Both the position numbers and the translations under genes were made by a program. The notes beneath the pieces are model-generated. The model made no database searches. It saw nothing but the letters and a program-made list of their open reading frames with translations, and was not told the DNA's origin. This document shows positions 59,758-64,000 of a stretch of 64,000 bases of DNA, piece by piece (positions within the stretch are counted from its first letter, which is position 1; each line of letters begins with the position of its first letter). The stretch lies in the NCBI GenBank assembly GCA_022497155.1, contig MU385728.1, forward strand, positions 496,001 through 560,000, read 5' to 3'. The DNA is from Whalleya microplaca. Taxonomy: Eukaryota; Ascomycota; Sordariomycetes; Xylariales; Xylariaceae.

Positions 59758-62383
59758 GAGAGTCGTCTTATATCATTGATATAACAACTTTATTGCATGC
59801 CTGTCTACGGTCCATAATACGGGACTCGAGAAAATAACTGAGAACACAGGGGCAGTTGGGTCCACCCCGGACCGTCCCCGAGTCTTATTATAACAAACCT
59901 CAGTGCCGTACGTCATGAACATCAGCTACTACTAGCGCTGAGAGTCTCACTTGACTACGAACTGAAACAGCAGATACGGAGGCGATCATATGTGTTTTAC
60001 TCCTGAACGACGCAAGTGAACCAATCTAAACTACAGCTCTAAGCTGCAGGTAAGCTTAGGGCGTCGCGTGGCTAGGAGCGCCATGCTTATTGGAGAAAAG
60101 AGAAGCAAGTTTTCACGTTACATAACGCCGCATAAAAGGCTCCGGCGAGGCACACTGTCTCTAGCTTGCAGCTTAATTCAGCGAAGGATCTGCAAGGATT
60201 CCTCCTAGCTATGGGGGGTCGGTCCCGGCATACCTGCGGTGCAGCCCCGGTTGTGCCGGAAAAGGCTATTATCTCAGGCACATCTATCTCATTTGCAGGT
60301 ATAAAATGGCAGGATGCGCATCCATGATTTAAGTTGCAGATAGTGAGGGCAGTTCTGTGGCCTTGCAAGCGAATGCTAGTGGTGCTATTGATAGATCATT
60401 GGCGTCCTGGCCCGTATTATTTCGATTAGCCTGAGACCATTAGCTGTAAATTCGAACGACTTCACCCCCAATGCTATCAATTTGGATCTAGTAGAGTAGC
60501 TTAACCGTCTTAAGAAGGAAAGGTGCATGCGCGATCGTGCATCCCACCAAGGGAATAGTAACATAAGAAGGCTTGCTAGGCCTAGAATGAATAATAATCG
60601 ACAAGTAACCATCCCAATCTTTAAGAGGTGAACATTGTACAACAATTCCTCTAATTGAGAAAGAAAATTGCATGTAGATCGATAGTCTCTAAGAACAAAA
60701 CGGTAGGATAAGCTTGATAGATTAAAGATGAACAATCTCGGAGCTGTCATACGAATTTAGCTATCAGGTGGAATACATATAACATTGTTTCATCTCCATT
60801 AAAATAAAATGAAAGATATCAACGTGGACGCTTACAGTAGGAGTGTGTTAGTTCATCTTTAAGGTAGAGCCACGATTGTCTTCTTAGCGTGAAAGATGCT
60901 ATATAAATCTGAATGCTCAACAATGTATTCAATTTATAGCAAAATGCCTATTAAACAGCAAGATTCAGCTAAAACTTTACAAACCTCATAATCCACAGAC
61001 TGGATTCAACATTTACAAGATGTTCAAAACAGGTGCAAAGCAGCCTCGTTTGTAATTTTCGAATCCCCTAGTATACTTATAGGTTCAACTACCCTTTTGT
61101 CCACCAATAGTTGATGGGTGTTGCATTCAACCTATAGCTGATTGCCAGCTGCCGTCGTTGAGGTCAACTCGAAACTCGAAACTCTAATTCAAGGACTTTG
61201 CGGTTGATAAATTCCCTAGCATTTAGGTGAAATAGCTGAATTCGCATGTAATTACTCAAGTTCGAAGAGGTTCATGGGCTAGATGAAAAGAAAGTTATTG
61301 CGATGGGCAAATTCCATATCATGTAAGCAATACGACCGCTTCAGACTTCGTGCCTAAGCTAGAGCTCATAAAGAACTACTTAGATTGGTTTGAGGCATTG
61401 AAGGAGGTACAAGTGATGCATATCAGATTTCAGGTGGTGCGAAAATCAATACAGCAAGGAATAATTGTTTACAGTAGAGACAATTCCAATGGCTGAGGTT
61501 TAATATCCAGTGTCTAAAGCTTAACCAGCTATGCTCAACCAGCTATGCTCAGCCAGCTATGCCCAGCCAGCTATGCTCAGCCAGTTATGCTTAAAGTCAA
61601 TTCCCGGCAAATCATTTGACTTGCTTTTGGCAGGCGCCAAGTAGACACAATGTAACGGTAATACCACAAGGCTCTATCCATTCTAATTATGCGTAGTATA
61701 ATAGGATATAATAGAATTCCCAAGTATAGGGAGGAAGCCAAACAATCTTTTTTTTCTTTCATGAAAGGTTAATGCCTATATCTAATATTAAACCGTTACT
61801 ATCAAAAGGAGTGTAACTGTAGTTTGTGATGTGCAGCGCACTTCAACGCGAAAAGAAGTCTAGCTTGTTTTATGATTGTTATCTTAGTAAACTTTCGAAC
61901 CTTATTACAATACCCATTGCAATAGGAATACTGAATCACAGAGAATTACCTACTATAAATGCTTAGATTGTTGAGGTTGCAAGGAGAGCAACTCAACAGT
62001 TACCAACCACTTTTGAAATTACAGTATGGTTATATCGGCTTGGCTTATTTGGGATGTGTTGATAGGAAGTGACACGATAGGGGTAATTGTTAAATGCCCT
62101 TTTTATTATAAAGCTCAGGTAAATAGTGTTTCCAAGCGCTTAGCATTTAGGAAAGATTTTCTCACCCTCCAGGAGATCACCTAAACAGTTGCAACATTCA
62201 ATGAACTTGTTGCGATCACGGCAGCACCTAAATGACAATTGCACATACAATAACTGTGACAAGAATAATGATTTGACCTAGTCAGTCTACTTCATTGAAA
62301 TGAAAATGCATTAAATATCTTAACAGCTCAAGTATGATCGGCCTTGAGTTGCTGACTATTTCTTTGGGGATCGGGAATGGCTT
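59758..62383. other. gene-poor 2.6 kb tract
   Basis: 5' flank of the membrane-protein gene and 3' flank of the APH-like gene. Contains the 14-bp tandem repeat at 61521-61590. Frames at 60087-60368 and 60385-60750 show no protein family features. Confidence 0.45.
61521..61590. repeat. 14-bp tandem repeat, five copies
   Basis: Five adjacent units of consensus TCAGCCAGCTATGC with one to three differences each, in non-coding DNA. It is the second 14-bp minisatellite in the window but unrelated in sequence to the one at 23637. Confidence 0.9.
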
Positions 62384-64000
62384 CTAGAGATCATCATTCA
62401 CCGTTCTGTCCTCCAAGCTCCGGACATTTTCTGCCCCTGAATCCAAATCATCAAGCCAACACTGAATCCTTCTTAGCTCAAGTGTCTCATCGCAACCAGA
62501 CACTGCTAATTCAATATCTCGGAGCCGTTGGCTAGATTTGTAAATCTCCACCCATCGAGGCTGCAACCGTTGCATCTCGTCCAGGAATAAGTGACGAAGT
62601 TGGGTCTTCTCATATTCTGCCAGGCGTTCCCAATAGAGTTCGTTATCTTCATATTCGCCATTCTCATTCTGATGTATCCACTCGTCCTTAATCGGCATGG
62701 TCTCTTCTTCTTTGCTACATATGAAATGAGGATAGTCACAAGCAAACCAGAGTGGCAAAGCCCCGACACATTCCCAGTCCACCACAGCCGTCAGGACTCC
62801 ATTATCGTCGACGAGAATATTGCGGTCAGACAAGTCATGGTGAAGGATCATTGAGGGCTCTGGGCTTGAGTCGTTCCATGGAAACGACTCCTCTATCTTC
62901 GGTCGAAGGCGTCTAATATTGTCGAGGCCTCGGAGAATCCCACTGATCGAGTCGTCATCGTCACTTTCATCGTCATCGTCACTTTCATCGTCATCGTCGT
63001 CTTCTTCTTCGCTCTCTTCAACTTCATCGTCTGTGTCGTTCGTCAGGCTAGCCTTGTTTTCGCTCTCTTTCTCCTGATCAATGCAGTGGGTTCCGTCATT
63101 CTTCTCAGGGGGGTCATCGTTCTCTTTGCTCTCTTGGTCTGATTCAGCACCAACTACCTTGCTTTGGTCGTCTTTCTCATCAACCCTATCTTCTTTTTCA
63201 GAGGTCTCGTCGGTGTTATCCTGCTGGGTGTTCTCGTTGTCCTTGGCAGCTTCATTCTCGTTGCTACACCTGTCGACTCCGTTCTGGCAAGAGCCATCTT
63301 TTCCGTCCCTCTTGTCGTAACACTCATTCTCCTCAGTCCCCTGGCCATTGTCGTTGCATTCTCTCTTCAGCTCAAGGTCGTCGTGCTCTCGATTCTTCTG
63401 AATACTGTCCGCGCCGTGTTCATCCTTCTGGATATTGCGATCATCCACTTTTGTCCCCTGAGAACTGCTGCCATTCATTTCAGGCCCTTGGAAATTGCCA
63501 TCGTCCGCTTTAGTCCCCTGAGAACTGCTATCATCCGCTTCAGTTTCCTCGTTCTCGTCATCGCCGGCGCCTGCCTCAGCTAGATCATTTTGATCGGCCA
63601 TCGGGATGCGGGCTAAGCGACGGCGACAATCAGCTTCTGCTGCCGCCAAATTCGCCAGCATCCAATCTTTGCTCGAGGTATACGGGCCGCGGGGGATATC
63701 ATAGTGGATGCGATGGTGAAAGCTGAGGTAAAAGGCTGTCATTCTCTGAACACGAGGAGGGTCTTGATCCTGAATAGAGTTCGTTGCTTCCGCAGCAGTC
63801 GACGTATCCGGGGCGGATTTGGTTGATTCCGGGTAAATGTTTCCGATCCCTCGTAGTTGTCTTGCAAACAGCTCGGAAGTGAATACGGCTATCCGGCGAA
63901 CCAGGTCTTCTTTGGCCTGAAAGCTCATATCTTGCCAGAGGTCATCTAAGGGCCTGCCGGGCATCTTGGTCATGATGAGCCATTCAAACCCGATGGCAGT
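62384..64000 (-). CDS. APH/choline-kinase-like phosphotransferase with large acidic insert, 5' end outside window
   Basis: The frame is open to the window edge (538 residues seen) and ends TAG at 62384. The visible N-lobe part reads FEWLIMTKMPGRPLDDLW, the hinge motif of fungal aminoglycoside-phosphotransferase-like kinases. The catalytic loop LHHDLSDRNILVDDNG (HxDxxxxN) and the metal-binding VVDWECVGALPLWFACDYP lie near the C-terminal end. Between them is an insert of about 200 residues that is almost wholly Asp/Glu/Asn/Gln/Ser/Lys, including imperfect SSSQGTK(A/V)DD(G/R)N repeats and a run of Asp/Glu before SISGILRGLDNIRRL. Normal relatives have a short linker there. Substrate is unknown; the core residues look functional. 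Confidence 0.87.
   Translation of the reverse strand, partial: TAIGFEWLIMTKMPGRPLDDLWQDMSFQAKEDLVRRIAVFTSELFARQLRGIGNIYPESTKSAPDTSTAAEATNSIQDQDPPRVQRMTAFYLSFHHRIHYDIPRGPYTSSKDWMLANLAAAEADCRRRLARIPMADQNDLAEAGAGDDENEETEADDSSSQGTKADDGNFQGPEMNGSSSQGTKVDDRNIQKDEHGADSIQKNREHDDLELKRECNDNGQGTEENECYDKRDGKDGSCQNGVDRCSNENEAAKDNENTQQDNTDETSEKEDRVDEKDDQSKVVGAESDQESKENDDPPEKNDGTHCIDQEKESENKASLTNDTDDEVEESEEEDDDDDESDDDDESDDDDSISGILRGLDNIRRLRPKIEESFPWNDSSPEPSMILHHDLSDRNILVDDNGVLTAVVDWECVGALPLWFACDYPHFICSKEEETMPIKDEWIHQNENGEYEDNELYWERLAEYEKTQLRHLFLDEMQRLQPRWVEIYKSSQRLRDIELAVSGCDETLELRRIQCWLDDLDSGAENVRSLEDRTVNDDL

Noticed and set aside
61521..61590. Tandem repeats considered as a CRISPR-like array
   Set aside because: Units are directly adjacent without spacers and the genome is eukaryotic; the same holds for 23637-23734.
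1..63999. Secondary-metabolite gene cluster suggested by LaeA-like and class I methyltransferases
   Set aside because: No polyketide synthase, peptide synthetase, terpene synthase, P450 or cluster transporter is present, and the methyltransferases are 53 kb apart.

Overview
The window is nuclear DNA from a filamentous ascomycete (Pezizomycotina). The evidence is many short GT-AG introns of about 45-90 nt with CTRAY-like branch sites, fungal families such as LaeA-like methyltransferases, RID/Masc1-like cytosine methyltransferases and F-box/ankyrin proteins, and secreted enzymes for plant and fungal cell-wall polymers. No species assignment is attempted. All splice models were built by hand: each intron was accepted only if it kept the frame and joined two halves of a recognisable family signature.

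Layout: 1-463 (-) 5' part of a LaeA-like methyltransferase; 464-5139 gene-poor; 5140-5210 tRNA-Gly(GCC); 5359-6012 (-) GFA/Mss4-fold protein; 7527-8811 (+) pectin methylesterase; 10122-12186 (+) RID/Masc1-like DNA methyltransferase broken by one in-frame TAG; 12548-15909 (-) GH35 beta-galactosidase, nine exons; 17106-18854 (-) F-box/ankyrin protein; 19611-20474 (-) decayed SRPK-like kinase; about 21600-22380 another coding relic; 24189-26736 (+) large unrecognised protein ending in PPHLR motifs; 28846-30564 (-) GT31-like glycosyltransferase; 31450-33498 (-) Na+/H+ antiporter; 37842-38063 and 38220-38792 (+) small hypothetical genes, one a J-like domain with HPT instead of HPD; 39753-42936 (-) GH18 chitinase with a serine-rich GPI-anchored stalk; 46474-47470 (+) PQ-loop membrane protein; 48071-50556 (-) GH3 beta-xylosidase; 53698-54659 (-) class I methyltransferase; 55627-56868 (+) DUF3445/HDOD protein; 57666-58342 (+) four-repeat SMP protein; 58839-59757 (-) single-pass membrane protein; 62384-64000 (-) APH-like kinase cut by the window edge.

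There is no operon logic and no obvious biosynthetic cluster. The common theme is carbohydrate work at the cell surface: CE8, GH35, GH18, GH3 and a GT31-like enzyme, interleaved with housekeeping and unknown genes. Wide AT-rich intergenic tracts hold a dead kinase, short tandem repeats and a recurring TACCTAGGTA-type palindrome. The most notable observation is that the gene of the RIP-pathway methyltransferase family is intact except for one nonsense codon in the target-recognition half of its catalytic domain, just before conserved motif VIII, while neighbouring pseudogenes carry TGA/TAG stops, at least one of which is a TGG-to-TGA-type change.
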